Shown: positions 44,921 through 55,023, counted from the first letter of the stretch. The stretch is DNA of 64,000 nt from Pseudomonas schmalbachii (GCF_017589465.1 NZ_JAELYA010000007.1:1-64000), one strand, 5' to 3'. Numbers and translations are program-made. Notes: generated by a model not told the origin, from the letters alone.

Positions 44921-46204
44921 ATGCCGCACACTCCATACCCCTCCTCCTACTATGCAGCGTCGGCCAATCCGGTTCCCGCACGCCCTGAGCTGAAAGGGGA
45001 AACCGAAACCGACGTATGCATCGTGGGTGCCGGCTATACCGGCCTCTCCACTGCCCTGTTCCTGCTGGAAAACGGCTTCAAGGTCACCGTCCTCGAAGCC
45101 GCCAAGGTGGGCTTCGGCGCATCCGGGCGCAACGGCGGGCAGATCGTCAACAGCTATAGCCGTGACATCGATGTCATCGAGCGCACCGTTGGGCCGAAGC
45201 AGGCGCAACTGCTCGGCCAGATGGCCTTCGAAGGCGGCCGCATCATTCGCGAGCGTATCGCCAGGTACAACATCCAGTGCGACCTGAAGGACGGTGGCGT
45301 GTTCGCCGCCCTCAGTGCCAAGCAGATGGGCCACCTGGAGTCGCAGAAGAAGCTCTGGGAGCGCTTTGGCCACACCCAGCTGGAACTGATGGACGCCAAG
45401 CGCATTCGTGAAGTCGTCGCTACCGACAGCTACGTCGGTGGCATGCTCGACATGAGCGGCGGCCACATCCACCCGCTGAACCTCGCGCTGGGCGAAGCCG
45501 CAGCCGTGGAATCCCTGGGCGGCGTGATTCACGAGCAGAGCCCGGCAACCCGCATCGAGCGTGGCGCCAACCCGGTGGTGCACACCCCGCAAGGCCGTGT
45601 GAAAGCCAAGTTCGTGGTTGTCGCCGGTAACGCCTACCTCGGCGGCCTGGTTCCGGAGCTGGCTTCCAAGTCGATGCCGTGCGGCACCCAGGTGATCACC
45701 ACCGAGCCGCTGAGCGACGAGCTGGCCAAGACCCTGCTGCCGCAGGACTACTGCGTCGAGGACTGCAACTACCTGCTGGACTACTACCGCCTCACTGGCG
45801 ACAAGCGCCTGATCTTCGGTGGCGGCGTGGTCTACGGTGCGCGTGATCCGTCGAACATCGAGGCGATCATCCGTCCGAAGATGCTGAAGGTATTCCCGCA
45901 GCTGAAGGACGTGAAGATCGACTTCGCCTGGACCGGCAACTTCCTGCTGACCCTGTCGCGCCTGCCGCAGGTCGGTCGGATCGGCGACAACATCTACTAT
46001 TCCCAGGGTTGCAGTGGCCACGGCGTCACCTACACCCATCTGGCCGGCAAGGTGCTGGCCGAGGCTTTGCGCGGCCAGGCCGAGCGTTTCGACGCCTTCG
46101 CCGACCTGCCGCACTACCCGTTCCCGGGCGGTCGCATGTTCCAGGTTCCGTTCTCCGCAATCGGCGCCTGGTACTACAACCTGCGCGACAAGCTGGGCGT
46201 GTAA
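44921..46204 (+). CDS. FAD-dependent oxidoreductase, gamma-glutamylpolyamine oxidase (PauB/PuuB-like)
   Basis: 427 aa. Dinucleotide-binding VCIVGAGYTGLSTALFLLEN (about 32-51), the DAO-family GFGASGRNGGQIVNSY segment (about 64-79) and C-terminal FAD contact LSRLPQVGRIGDNIYYSQGC. Strong resemblance to PuuB/PauB enzymes that oxidise gamma-glutamylputrescine or related polyamines (PA2776-like by context). No gamma-glutamyl synthetase gene is adjacent, so the substrate is uncertain. Followed by a strong bidirectional terminator. Confidence 0.85.
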   Translation: MPHTPYPSSYYAASANPVPARPELKGETETDVCIVGAGYTGLSTALFLLENGFKVTVLEAAKVGFGASGRNGGQIVNSYSRDIDVIERTVGPKQAQLLGQMAFEGGRIIRERIARYNIQCDLKDGGVFAALSAKQMGHLESQKKLWERFGHTQLELMDAKRIREVVATDSYVGGMLDMSGGHIHPLNLALGEAAAVESLGGVIHEQSPATRIERGANPVVHTPQGRVKAKFVVVAGNAYLGGLVPELASKSMPCGTQVITTEPLSDELAKTLLPQDYCVEDCNYLLDYYRLTGDKRLIFGGGVVYGARDPSNIEAIIRPKMLKVFPQLKDVKIDFAWTGNFLLTLSRLPQVGRIGDNIYYSQGCSGHGVTYTHLAGKVLAEALRGQAERFDAFADLPHYPFPGGRMFQVPFSAIGAWYYNLRDKLGV

Positions 46205-46216
46205 CCCAGGCACACA

Positions 46217-46248
46217 AAAACGGCGCCAGATCCAAATGGCGCCGTTTT
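46217..46248. terminator. Bidirectional rho-independent terminator
   Basis: 12-bp stem AAAACGGCGCCA/TGGCGCCGTTTT with an 8-nt loop, giving a T run on both strands. Serves the converging oxidoreductase and the PA2778-like gene. Confidence 0.92.
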
Positions 46249-46252
46249 CGTT

Positions 46253-47215
46253 TCAGCTTCCCGGACACGCCGGCAACACCTCGCAACTGCCAGCCGCCGC
46301 GCTGCTCGGCGGCAATGTGGTGAAGCGGCTATCCTGCGGCGCCAGCTGCCGGGCGCACTGTCCGGCCTCCTTCGCTTGCACGGCGCATCCCCGCTCACCC
46401 AGCACATTGGCCAGGTTGAACCAGGCCGCCGCGAACTTCGGGCCGACAGCAACGCTCTGGCGCAAGGCCTGCTCTGCCCCGCTCAGATCGGCAGACGCAT
46501 AACGCGCATTGGCCAGGGCGAACCAGCCCAGCGGCTCGCCCGGCCAGGTGCGGGTCGCGTTCTGGTAAGCCTGTGTGGCCAGCGCCGGACGGCCGGTTTC
46601 CTCAAGATCATGAGCAGCCTTGAGCCACGGGGTCGCCTCAGCCGTCGCCGGCACACGATCCGCCGGTACCGTCACCACCGCCCAACGATCACTGCGCACC
46701 CAGGTCAGGTCGAAGCTGGTGAAATCGATCACCAGGCGCTTGGTGATGCCCGAGCGCAGCACCAACTCCTGACGATTGAGGTCGTAACCGACCACCACCG
46801 CGAAATGCCACATCGGCAACCAGTCGAGCCCCTGGTTCTGCAACACCAGCACCGGGTTGCCGGCAGCCACCTCGGTCAGCACATCCTCCAGACGCGGCCG
46901 CAGCGGATAGACCAACATCCCCTGCTCCCGCGCCGCAGCTACCAGCTCGACCTGCAGACTGCCCTGGCGCCCGGGCAGGTACACCCGGTCCTTCAACTGC
47001 CGCGGTGTCACACGCACACCACGCTGGTTGAGCATGGTGGCAAGCGCTGCCGGGCCACATTGAAACTCCTGCTGCGGGAAGAACTGCACATCGCTCAGCT
47101 CGACCCGCTCCGGCAGCCTGGATGTTTCCGGCGGCAACTGCGGCGTCCTCGCGCATGCCCCAAGGAGCACTGCGGCGAGGACGATGGCCAGGCCGCGCAG
47201 TCTTACCGCTGGCAT
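46253..47215 (-). CDS. PA2778-family C39-like cysteine peptidase lipoprotein with TPR
   Basis: 320 aa from the ATG at 47215. Lipoprotein signal (RLRGLAIVLAAVLLGAC, Cys about 23). C39-like peptidase domain with nucleophile Cys in QQEFQCGPAALATMLNQRGV (about 62), His in MWHFAVVVGYD (about 146) and a following Ser/Asn turn; C-terminal TPR-like repeats (about 205-290). Bacteriocin-processing-type fold at the periplasmic face of a membrane. The start overlaps the end of the PA2779-like gene by 13 nt, so the two are coupled and likely function together. Substrate unknown. Confidence 0.85.
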   Translation of the reverse strand: MPAVRLRGLAIVLAAVLLGACARTPQLPPETSRLPERVELSDVQFFPQQEFQCGPAALATMLNQRGVRVTPRQLKDRVYLPGRQGSLQVELVAAAREQGMLVYPLRPRLEDVLTEVAAGNPVLVLQNQGLDWLPMWHFAVVVGYDLNRQELVLRSGITKRLVIDFTSFDLTWVRSDRWAVVTVPADRVPATAEATPWLKAAHDLEETGRPALATQAYQNATRTWPGEPLGWFALANARYASADLSGAEQALRQSVAVGPKFAAAWFNLANVLGERGCAVQAKEAGQCARQLAPQDSRFTTLPPSSAAAGSCEVLPACPGS

Positions 47216-47598
47216 CTGACGAAGGTGAAGATGTGCGTGATGCACAGCAGGTCGGTGAAGACGAAGATCAGCAGTACCAGAAGGATGATGCCAATGATGC
47301 CGCCGGCCGGCGCCTGATCCAGTTGCTGGTTGAATTGCGCCAGCTCTTCATTGGTCAGGCTGCTGATGCGCTTCTCGACCACGCTGCGCTCGACACCCAG
47401 CTCCTTCAGCTTGTTCTGCACACCCTCGTCGTCGAGCATCTGCAGCAGTTGCTGGCGGTCATACTGCTGCGACTGCGCCTGCAGCACCTCGGCCGTTCCC
47501 ACCATCGACGCCTGCGCCACCGGCACCTGGACCACCATACCCAACTGCGCGAAGGCCAGGGCTGCCGCAATGCCTTTCATCTTCTTTGTTATGGTCAT
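47203..47598 (-). CDS. PA2779-family small membrane protein
   Basis: 131 aa. Signal-like N-terminus (KMKGIAAALAFAQLGMVVQV, ending QAS), a helical EF-hand-free middle (LLQMLDDEGVQNKLKELGVE, SLTNEELAQFNQQLDQAP) and one C-terminal TM (about 100-122, GGIIGIILLVLLIFVFTDLL). Matches the PA2779 family, invariably paired with the PA2778-type peptidase. It may be the peptidase substrate or its membrane partner (inference). Confidence 0.82.
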   Translation of the reverse strand: MTITKKMKGIAAALAFAQLGMVVQVPVAQASMVGTAEVLQAQSQQYDRQQLLQMLDDEGVQNKLKELGVERSVVEKRISSLTNEELAQFNQQLDQAPAGGIIGIILLVLLIFVFTDLLCITHIFTFVRCQR

Positions 47599-47833
47599 TA
47601 TTGGTCACCTCCTCGTTGGACCGGCTCGTAGACCCGCTGGCATAGCCATGGTTCCGCACCGGACCATCTGCTCTCCACGGTGATGTGAAGATTAGGTGCG
47701 TCCCATGGATATTGCCGCCGGGACCGGTAACAGACCGGGCGACTGGCTGGTGGCTTCCGGTTTCCCATTCAAGCAACCTCGCAGCGCGATAATTGCTTAG
47801 GCCGCACTTTGCCAGCATCGGTTCAACGGGAAT

Positions 47834-48346
47834 TCAGTCAGCCCCCGCGCGCGCCTCGAAGACCAGGGCATCCCAATCGAGGGTGAGATAGCCGAGATAG
47901 ATGCTGGCAGCGCCATCCGGAAACAGGAAATGCTCGGCACCGCCAGGGGTCATGCGCAGCCGGGAACGATCCAGGCTCAGCCGACTGCCCCAGACATGCC
48001 GGACGACTTCGACTGCCTCCGCGGGAATCTGTGCAAAGCCGTATTGCCGCAACCACCAGGCAAGTGCCCCGTCGATATCGTCGACGCCGGGCAGATGGCG
48101 TATCAGCACCGGCTCATTGCGCCAGAAAACCACCTGCTGGGGCATGAACGCGCCCTGCCGCTCCACCGGCAAGGGAGTGACCAGCACACCATCCGCCTGC
48201 TCCTCGATGCTCACTTCCAGCGGCTGCAGGCTGCGACGCTCGATGGCCCAGAGCAGGTCGCCATCGACTTCCAGCGACGGCCTGCCCGCCACGCTCAGGC
48301 GAAAGCCGGAACAGATGAGATCGCAGTCGCTCAGGGGAATCCGCAT
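47834..48346 (-). CDS. Hypothetical protein
   Basis: 170 aa from the ATG at 48346, chosen because residues upstream in frame are antisense to the next gene. No recognised domain. Hydrophobic/acidic beta-rich sequence (VSIEEQADGVLVTPLPVERQ, GGAEHFLFPDGAASIYLGYL). Ribosome site is weak. Lies after the solute-binding protein gene with a 58-nt gap, on the same strand, so possibly cotranscribed. The 235-nt region to its left (47599-47833) has no gene. Confidence 0.6.
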   Translation of the reverse strand: MRIPLSDCDLICSGFRLSVAGRPSLEVDGDLLWAIERRSLQPLEVSIEEQADGVLVTPLPVERQGAFMPQQVVFWRNEPVLIRHLPGVDDIDGALAWWLRQYGFAQIPAEAVEVVRHVWGSRLSLDRSRLRMTPGGAEHFLFPDGAASIYLGYLTLDWDALVFEARAGAD

Positions 48347-48404
48347 CCAGACAATCCACACACCTATGGCACGCCCGCGAGGATGACCATGGCGCCGGCA
48401 GGAT

Positions 48405-49232
48405 TCAAGGCGCGGCGCTGGCCGCGTGGCGTTTTTCCTGTCGTTGGAGATATTCCACCTTCCACTGCTCGACGCCCATGTAGCGCGAGTCGAGGCGGGT
48501 CTCCACACCGTGCCGTGCCTTCAGCGCCGCCACTTCCGCCGCGTGCTCGACGAGGAAGTGGTCGAAGCGGTCGAGCAGCTCCGGCCGCTTCACGCTGGAC
48601 AACTGGAAGTCGCCCCGCGTGTACGGCAGCGAGGGATCGAACACCAGCGCGCCGGGGCGGGCGCGGATGTTGTCCAGATAGTAGGTGGCGACCACCACGT
48701 TGAAATAGCCGCCGTCGGCCTCGTTCTTCAGCGTCTGGCGAATCATGCGCGGCAGCTCCTCGCTGGGCACACGCCAGATCTGCCCATCGGCGATGCGCGA
48801 CTCGTAGCCGCGCGGCGTCCAGCCGTCCACCACCGCCAGGCGCTTCAGGTTGTCGATACCCTTGCCGACCCGCTCGGGAGCGACCAGCACGCCATCCACG
48901 TACTCCACCACCGGCTGGCTGTAGCGCAGCTCATGGCCGGCCTTGCGCTTCTTCGCCCAGTTGGGATTGTCCGGGTATTTGAAATCGACACTACCGGAAA
49001 GCAGCGCCGGCAACAGCGCATCCACCGGCAGCACGCGGTATTCCAGCTGCACGCCACTACTGGCGGCGAACAGGTCGAACAGCTCGCGGGCGAAGCCACG
49101 GTACTGCCCCTGAGAGTCGATGCTGTAGTGCGGCGAGAATTCCAGCTTCTCGACGCCGACCACATAGGTCTGCGCCGATGCCTGGGTGGAAAGCGCAGCA
49201 ACACACGCCCAGCAGAAAGCCTTGAGCCTCAC
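48405..49232 (-). CDS. Periplasmic solute-binding protein (SBP_bac_3-like)
   Basis: 275 aa. Signal peptide (RLKAFCWACVAALSTQASA, cut near 20), then YVVGVEKLEFSPHYSIDSQG with the family's ligand-cleft Tyr/Asp pattern, GFARELFDLFAASSGVQLEY and a C-terminal lobe with TRGDFQLSSVKRPELLDRFD. No transporter genes are adjacent, so it may be an orphan or a sensory binding protein (PA1506-like by context). Ligand not predictable. Confidence 0.8.
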   Translation of the reverse strand: MRLKAFCWACVAALSTQASAQTYVVGVEKLEFSPHYSIDSQGQYRGFARELFDLFAASSGVQLEYRVLPVDALLPALLSGSVDFKYPDNPNWAKKRKAGHELRYSQPVVEYVDGVLVAPERVGKGIDNLKRLAVVDGWTPRGYESRIADGQIWRVPSEELPRMIRQTLKNEADGGYFNVVVATYYLDNIRARPGALVFDPSLPYTRGDFQLSSVKRPELLDRFDHFLVEHAAEVAALKARHGVETRLDSRYMGVEQWKVEYLQRQEKRHAASAAP

Positions 49233-49271
49233 GATATCTCCTATATCCCTTGATCGATGTGTGGCGAGCAG

Positions 49272-50267
49272 TCAGCCGCCGGTCATGCTCATGAAGCGGA
49301 TCACCTGGACCTGCTCGGCCGCGTCGAAGTGATGGCGCTCCGGCTTGAGCTGCAGCGCCTCCACCAGCGCCGCACGCAGGCGCGCACCATCGCCCGGATG
49401 GGCCCGCAGCAGGGCACGCAGGTCGAGCGCGCCTTCGTGGCCGAGGCAGAGCACCAGTTTGCCCTCGGCGGTGACCCGCACGCGATTGCAGTCGCCGCAG
49501 AAGTTGTGGCTGTGCGGGGATATGAAGCCGATCCGGCTGGCGTGGCCGTCGATGCGGTAATAGCGCGACGGCCCGCCGCTGCGTTCGACGCTGGGCGTCA
49601 GCGTCCAGCGTTCGGCGAGCTGCCGACGCACGTCGTCGCTGGTGCACAGGGTCTGTGCACGGCTGTGGCTGCTGATGCTGCCCAGCGGCATTTCCTCGAT
49701 GAAGCTGATATCCAGCCCGCGCGCCAGGGCGAACTCCACCAGATCGCAAACCTCGTCGTCGTTGCGCTCCTTCTGCACCACGCAGTTCAGCTTGATCCGC
49801 TGGAAGCCGGCCGCGCGCACCGCGTCGATGCCGTCCAGCACCTGTTCAAGACGGTCGCTGCGGGTGAATGCGGCGAAGCGCTCGCGGCGCAGGGAGTCGA
49901 GACTGATATTCAGGCGGCGGACGCCGGCGGCCTTGAGTTCGGCGGCGCGCTCGACCAGTTGCGAGCCGTTGGTGGTGATCGCCAGGTCCTCCAGCTCGCT
50001 GCGCGCGCCCAGCCGCGCCAGCAGCGAGGTCACGCCCTTGCGCACCAGCGGCTCGCCGCCGGTGATGCGGATGCGCTTTACACCCAGGCCGATGAACGCG
50101 TCCGCCACCGCGTAGAGCTCTTCCAGGCTGAGAACCTGGTCGCGCGGGAGGAACTGCATGTCCTCGCTCATGCAATAGGTGCAGCGGAAATCGCAACGAT
50201 CGGTGACCGACAGGCGCAGGTAGGTGATGCGCCGGCCGAAGGGATCGATCAATTGGGAATCTGTCAT
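49272..50267 (-). CDS. moaA: GTP 3',8-cyclase MoaA
   Basis: 331 aa from the ATG at 50267 (the frame runs on upstream without similarity). Radical-SAM cluster CDFRCTYC (C-x3-C-x2-C, about 25-32), SAM motif ITGGEPLVRKG (about 69-79), the second [4Fe-4S] cluster CGDCNRVRVTAEGKLVLC (C-x2-C-x13-C, about 257-274) and the C-terminal Gly-Gly needed for activity. Converts GTP to 3',8-cyclo-GTP, the first step of molybdenum-cofactor synthesis with MoaC. Probably the MoaA2-type copy (context). Divergent from the TetR gene across 182 nt. Confidence 0.95.
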   Translation of the reverse strand: MTDSQLIDPFGRRITYLRLSVTDRCDFRCTYCMSEDMQFLPRDQVLSLEELYAVADAFIGLGVKRIRITGGEPLVRKGVTSLLARLGARSELEDLAITTNGSQLVERAAELKAAGVRRLNISLDSLRRERFAAFTRSDRLEQVLDGIDAVRAAGFQRIKLNCVVQKERNDDEVCDLVEFALARGLDISFIEEMPLGSISSHSRAQTLCTSDDVRRQLAERWTLTPSVERSGGPSRYYRIDGHASRIGFISPHSHNFCGDCNRVRVTAEGKLVLCLGHEGALDLRALLRAHPGDGARLRAALVEALQLKPERHHFDAAEQVQVIRFMSMTGG

Positions 50268-50333
50268 GGCGATGATCTTGTTGTTCTGGGCCGGAACAGG
50301 ATTGGCAAGGTTGCCTACGAATACACCAGGCCC

Positions 50334-50351
50334 GAAAAAATGTATACAAAA
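50334..50351. promoter_or_regulatory. TGTATACA operator candidate in moaA/TetR divergent region
   Basis: GAAAAAATGTATACAAAA; its reverse complement is identical over all 18 bases to the site upstream of gcl (51976-51993). It centres on the palindrome TGTATACA. Located 98 nt upstream of the TetR start, between the two divergent genes. Confidence 0.65.
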
Positions 50352-50449
50352 AATCCGCCCAGGGCATTTTCTTGAGGCCCCGGAAGACGCGGTGCTACCA
50401 TGCCCCGCCCTGCTCAGCGACAACCCGCAACACTGGAAGCCCCGTAATC

Positions 50450-51103
50450 ATGACCAGCATTCGCGAGCGCAATCGACGCCTCATCCTCCGCGCCGCCAGC
50501 GAAGAGTTCGCCGAGAAGGGCTTCGCCGCGACCAAGACCAGCGACATCGCCGCCCGCGCCGGGCTGCCCAAGCCCAACGTCTACTACTACTTCCAGACCA
50601 AGGAAAACCTCTACCTGAGCGTTCTGGAAAGCGTGGTCGAGCCGCTGCTGCAGGCCTCCGCGCCGTTCCGCGAGGACGACGAGCCGAGCGAGGCGCTGAA
50701 GTCCTATATCCGCTCCAAGATACGCATTTCCCAGGAACTGCCGCACGCCTCCAAGGTATTCGCCAGCGAACTGATGCACGGCGCGCCACACCTGCCGAAG
50801 GAGTACCTGGACGAGCTGAACGCCCAGGCCCAGCGCAACATCGCCTGCCTGCAGAGCTGGATCGACCGCGGCCTGCTGGCGCCTGTCGATCCGCATCACC
50901 TGCTGTTCACCATCTGGGCGGCGACCCAGACCTATGCCGATTTCGACTGGCAGATTTCCATGGTCACCGGCAAGGACAGCCTGACCGACGCCGACTTCGA
51001 AGCCGCCACCGAGACCATCACCCGCCTGGTGCTGCGCGGCACCGCCCCGGACGAACCGGGTGAGCGCAAGGGCGAAGGGCGGTTGCGGCCGTTGCCGCTG
51101 TAG
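50450..51103 (+). CDS. TetR/AcrR family regulator (RutR-like)
   Basis: 217 aa from the ATG at 50450. N-terminal HTH (NRRLILRAASEEFAEKGFAA, TSDIAARAGLPKPNVYYYFQ) and a RutR-type C-terminal ligand domain (GAPHLPKEYLDELNAQAQRN, HLLFTIWAATQTYADFDWQI). It lies between moaA and the glyoxylate operon, and a shared 18-bp palindromic site occurs at its promoter and at gcl. It probably controls glyoxylate/allantoin-type catabolism (inference; PA1504-like). Its TAG stop lies within an intergenic palindromic repeat. Confidence 0.88.
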   Translation: MTSIRERNRRLILRAASEEFAEKGFAATKTSDIAARAGLPKPNVYYYFQTKENLYLSVLESVVEPLLQASAPFREDDEPSEALKSYIRSKIRISQELPHASKVFASELMHGAPHLPKEYLDELNAQAQRNIACLQSWIDRGLLAPVDPHHLLFTIWAATQTYADFDWQISMVTGKDSLTDADFEAATETITRLVLRGTAPDEPGERKGEGRLRPLPL

Positions 51104-51159
51104 GGCGAGTGCAACCCGCCGTTTGCCAAACACGCCATGGCGGGTTGCACCCGCCCTAC
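51100..51159. repeat. GTAGGG...CCCTAC intergenic palindrome
   Basis: Arms GTAGGGCG-(A/G)-TGCAACCCGCC and GGCGGGTTGCACCCGCCCTAC with an 18-nt loop. Begins at the TetR stop codon (TAG at 51101-51103). One of several related elements between 51 and 59 kb. Confidence 0.8.
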
Positions 51160-51190
51160 GCAACGGCATGGCCCGCCTACGGTGGACAAC

Positions 51191-51270
51191 GTAGGATGGG
51201 TTGAGCTTGCGATACCCATCATCCGGGCCTCCGGGCCAGCATGGGTATCGCTTCGCTCAACCCATCCTAC
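51191..51270. repeat. GTAGGATGGGTTGAGC palindromic repeat, copy 1
   Basis: 80-nt element. Left arm GTAGGATGGGTTGAGC plus GATACCCAT; right arm ATGGGTATCG plus GCTCAACCCATCCTAC. A second full copy is at 54893-54974 and a half copy at 58940-58969. Confidence 0.85.
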
Positions 51271-51278
51271 ATCCCGTG

Positions 51279-51302
51279 ATCGCCAGCAAGCTGGCTCCTA
51301 CA
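51279..51302. repeat. Pseudomonas REP-type element
   Basis: Reverse complement TGTAGGAGCCAGCTTGCTGG CGAT, the well-known Pseudomonas intergenic REP with CCAGC/GCTGG core. Single copy. Confidence 0.75.
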
Positions 51303-51329
51303 GGTTCGGCGCGTCGCACCGCGCTTAAT

Positions 51330-51375
51330 GGTGGAAAGGCGGGGCGGCCATCCGCTTCGCCGTTTTCCACCCTAC
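51330..51375. repeat. GGTGGAAA...TTTCCACCCTAC imperfect palindrome
   Basis: Arms GGTGGAAAGGCGG and CCGTTTTCCACC, ending CCCTAC. It lies 32 nt from the GlcG/HbpS stop and may end its transcript. With the other elements it fills the 303-nt space 51104-51406, which has no gene. Confidence 0.6.
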
Positions 51376-51406
51376 GTTCTGCACGAGCTATTGCGTTGCG
51401 GAGCGA

Positions 51407-51838
51407 TCAGCCGATATCCGCCACCAGCCCCACCGACTGCACCCCGCGCACCGCGCACTGCTCGTCGATGTCCGAGGTGTCGCCGCTGATGCCGATGGCG
51501 CCGATCACTTCGTTGGCCTGGTTGCGGATCAGCACGCCGCCCGGTACCGGGATCAGGTTGCCCTGCGCCAGGGTATTCACCGCCGAGATGAATGACGGCC
51601 GCTGCTGGGCGTCCGCCGCCAGTACCCGAGACGGCTTGCCGAGAGCCACCGCACCCCAGGCTTTGCCGATGGCGACCTGCGGCCGCAGCATGCTCGCGCC
51701 GTCCTCGCGCTGCAGGGCGACCAGATGGCCGCCGGCGTCCAGCACGGCCACGGTCAGCGGCGCGGCGGATAGCTCGCGCCCCGTGGCAAATGCGCTGCGG
51801 GTGATGTCGATGGCGGTTTCGAGGTTGATCTTGTTCAT
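51407..51838 (-). CDS. GlcG/HbpS-family (heme-binding-like) protein
   Basis: 143 aa from the ATG at 51838 with AGAGG 8 nt upstream. NKINLETAIDITRSAFATGR, LTVAVLDAGGHLVALQREDG, LIPVPGGVLIRNQANEVIGA, IGISGDTSDIDEQCA are hallmarks of the GlcG/HbpS fold, which binds heme or is tied to glycolate/glyoxylate catabolism. It diverges from gcl over 330 nt that hold the TGTATACA site, consistent with coregulation (PA1503-like by context). Function not established. Confidence 0.85.
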   Translation of the reverse strand: MNKINLETAIDITRSAFATGRELSAAPLTVAVLDAGGHLVALQREDGASMLRPQVAIGKAWGAVALGKPSRVLAADAQQRPSFISAVNTLAQGNLIPVPGGVLIRNQANEVIGAIGISGDTSDIDEQCAVRGVQSVGLVADIG

Positions 51839-51975
51839 TGTCGTAGCCTCTTGAATGAAGAAAGAAGTCGAGTCGCCCACCTCACGCCGGCAGCGCGGGT
51901 GGAGTCCGAAAGTGGCCACAATCTAGTAGCCCATCGACTACGCCGAAGCAACGAAAAACGACAATTTCACATTAG

Positions 51976-51993
51976 TTTTGTATACATTTTTTC
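51976..51993. promoter_or_regulatory. TGTATACA operator candidate upstream of gcl
   Basis: TTTTGTATACATTTTTTC, the same 18-mer (reverse complement) as at 50334-50351. It lies in the 330-nt gap between the divergent GlcG/HbpS gene and gcl, 176 nt before the gcl start. The region is AT-rich and also has CGTATACAG (about 52079) and TTGTACACAA (about 52134), possible weaker sites. Confidence 0.65.
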
Positions 51994-52168
51994 AAACGGC
52001 AGTTTTATAAGCCAGCTAACGTACAAATCAAATATCTGATTTATAAGGAATTTATAGAAAAATACGGCTTTTCCAAGCGTATACAGTCTCTCTTGACCCT
52101 CGGCAAAAGCCATGACTATTATCGCCTCACTTTTGTACACAATCAGTATAAGAACCGAGGAACAAGAT

Positions 52169-53944
<1,776 letters not shown>

Positions 53945-53965
53945 GCCGCTGCTGGATTGATAGCT

Positions 53966-54053
53966 CCCCTCTCCCAGAGGGAGAGGGGTTGGGGGTGAGG
54001 GTTGCCCGAGCTGAGAGCGCCCTCACCCCTACCCTCTCCCAGAGGGAGAGGGG
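53966..54053. repeat. Composite palindromic element between gcl and hyi
   Basis: Two self-complementary segments CCCTCTCCCAGAGGGAGAGGG (within 53966-53988 and 54032-54052), flanking GGGGTGAGGG...CCCTCACCCC arms. The whole 88-nt unit can fold into a large hairpin. It starts 21 nt after the gcl stop and may tune downstream expression. Confidence 0.75.
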
Positions 54054-54088
54054 GCAAAACGTGCACACCTGTTAGATAGGAGCAAGAC

Positions 54089-54871
54089 ATGCCCCGTTTC
54101 TGCGCCAACCTGTCCATGCTGTTCACCGAGGTGGACTTCCTCGACCGCTTCGAAGCCGCTGCTGCAGCCGGTTTCAGCGGTGTCGAATACCTGTTCCCCT
54201 ATGATTTCCCGGCCGAGGAGATCAAGGCGCAACTGGAAGCCAATCGCCTCGAACAGGTGCTGTTCAACCTGCCTGCCGGCGACTGGGCCAAGGGCGAGCG
54301 CGGCATTGCCTGCCATCCGGATCGCGTCGAGGAATTCCGCGCCGGCGTGGACAAGGCCATCGCCTACACCAAGGTGCTGGGCAACAAGCAGGTCAACTGC
54401 CTGGCCGGCATCCGCCCGCAGGGTTACGACTGCGCAACCGTCGAGAACACCTTCCTGAACAACCTGGAGTACGCCGCCGACAAGCTGGAAGCGGCGGGCA
54501 TCAAGCTGGTCATGGAGATGATCAACACCCTCGACATCCCCGGCTTCTACCTGAACAACACCAGGCAGGCGCTGGATATCCGCGAGAAGGTCGGCAGCGC
54601 CAACCTGTTCCTGCAGTACGACATCTACCACATGCAGATCATGGAGGGTGACCTCGCCCGCACCATGGAAGGCAACCTGGCTGCGATCAACCACATCCAG
54701 CTGGCCGACAACCCGGGCCGCCACGAGCCAGGCACCGGGGAGATCAACTACCGCTTCCTGTTCCAGCACCTCGACCGCATCGGTTACCAGGGCTGGATCG
54801 GCTGCGAATACAAGCCCGCCACCACCACGGCCGAAGGGCTGGGCTGGCTGAAGGCGCATAACGCCATCTGA
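54089..54871 (+). CDS. hyi: Hydroxypyruvate isomerase
   Basis: 260 aa. TIM-barrel AP-endonuclease-2 fold with RFCANLSMLFTEVDFLDRFE, GFSGVEYLFPYDF, VLFNLPAGDWAKGERGI, EMINTLDIPGFYL, YDIYHMQIMEGDL and IGCEYKPA, the Hyi signature set including metal-binding Glu/Asp/His. Interconverts hydroxypyruvate and tartronate semialdehyde. Second gene of the glyoxylate operon. Confidence 0.93.
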   Translation: MPRFCANLSMLFTEVDFLDRFEAAAAAGFSGVEYLFPYDFPAEEIKAQLEANRLEQVLFNLPAGDWAKGERGIACHPDRVEEFRAGVDKAIAYTKVLGNKQVNCLAGIRPQGYDCATVENTFLNNLEYAADKLEAAGIKLVMEMINTLDIPGFYLNNTRQALDIREKVGSANLFLQYDIYHMQIMEGDLARTMEGNLAAINHIQLADNPGRHEPGTGEINYRFLFQHLDRIGYQGWIGCEYKPATTTAEGLGWLKAHNAI

Positions 54872-54892
54872 ATTTTCGACGGCTAAGTCCCC

Positions 54893-54974
54893 GTAGGATG
54901 GGTTGAGCGAAGCGATACCCATCGAGCCAGACCCGAACCCCAATGATGGGTATCGCAGGCTCAACCCATCCTAC
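54893..54974. repeat. GTAGGATGGGTTGAGC palindromic repeat, copy 2
   Basis: Arms GTAGGATGGGTTGAGC and GCTCAACCCATCCTAC with internal GCGATACCCATC / GATGGGTATCGC arms; 82 nt. Same family as 51191-51270. Lies between hyi and glxR. Confidence 0.85.
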
Positions 54975-55023
54975 GGTCCACGCCGGCACTACACAGAACC
55001 TCACGAAACCAGGAGACACTCTC

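Noticed and set aside
44822..46213. 463-aa minus-strand open frame
   Set aside because: Fully antisense to the FAD oxidoreductase; composition is a mirror of the high-GC coding strand.
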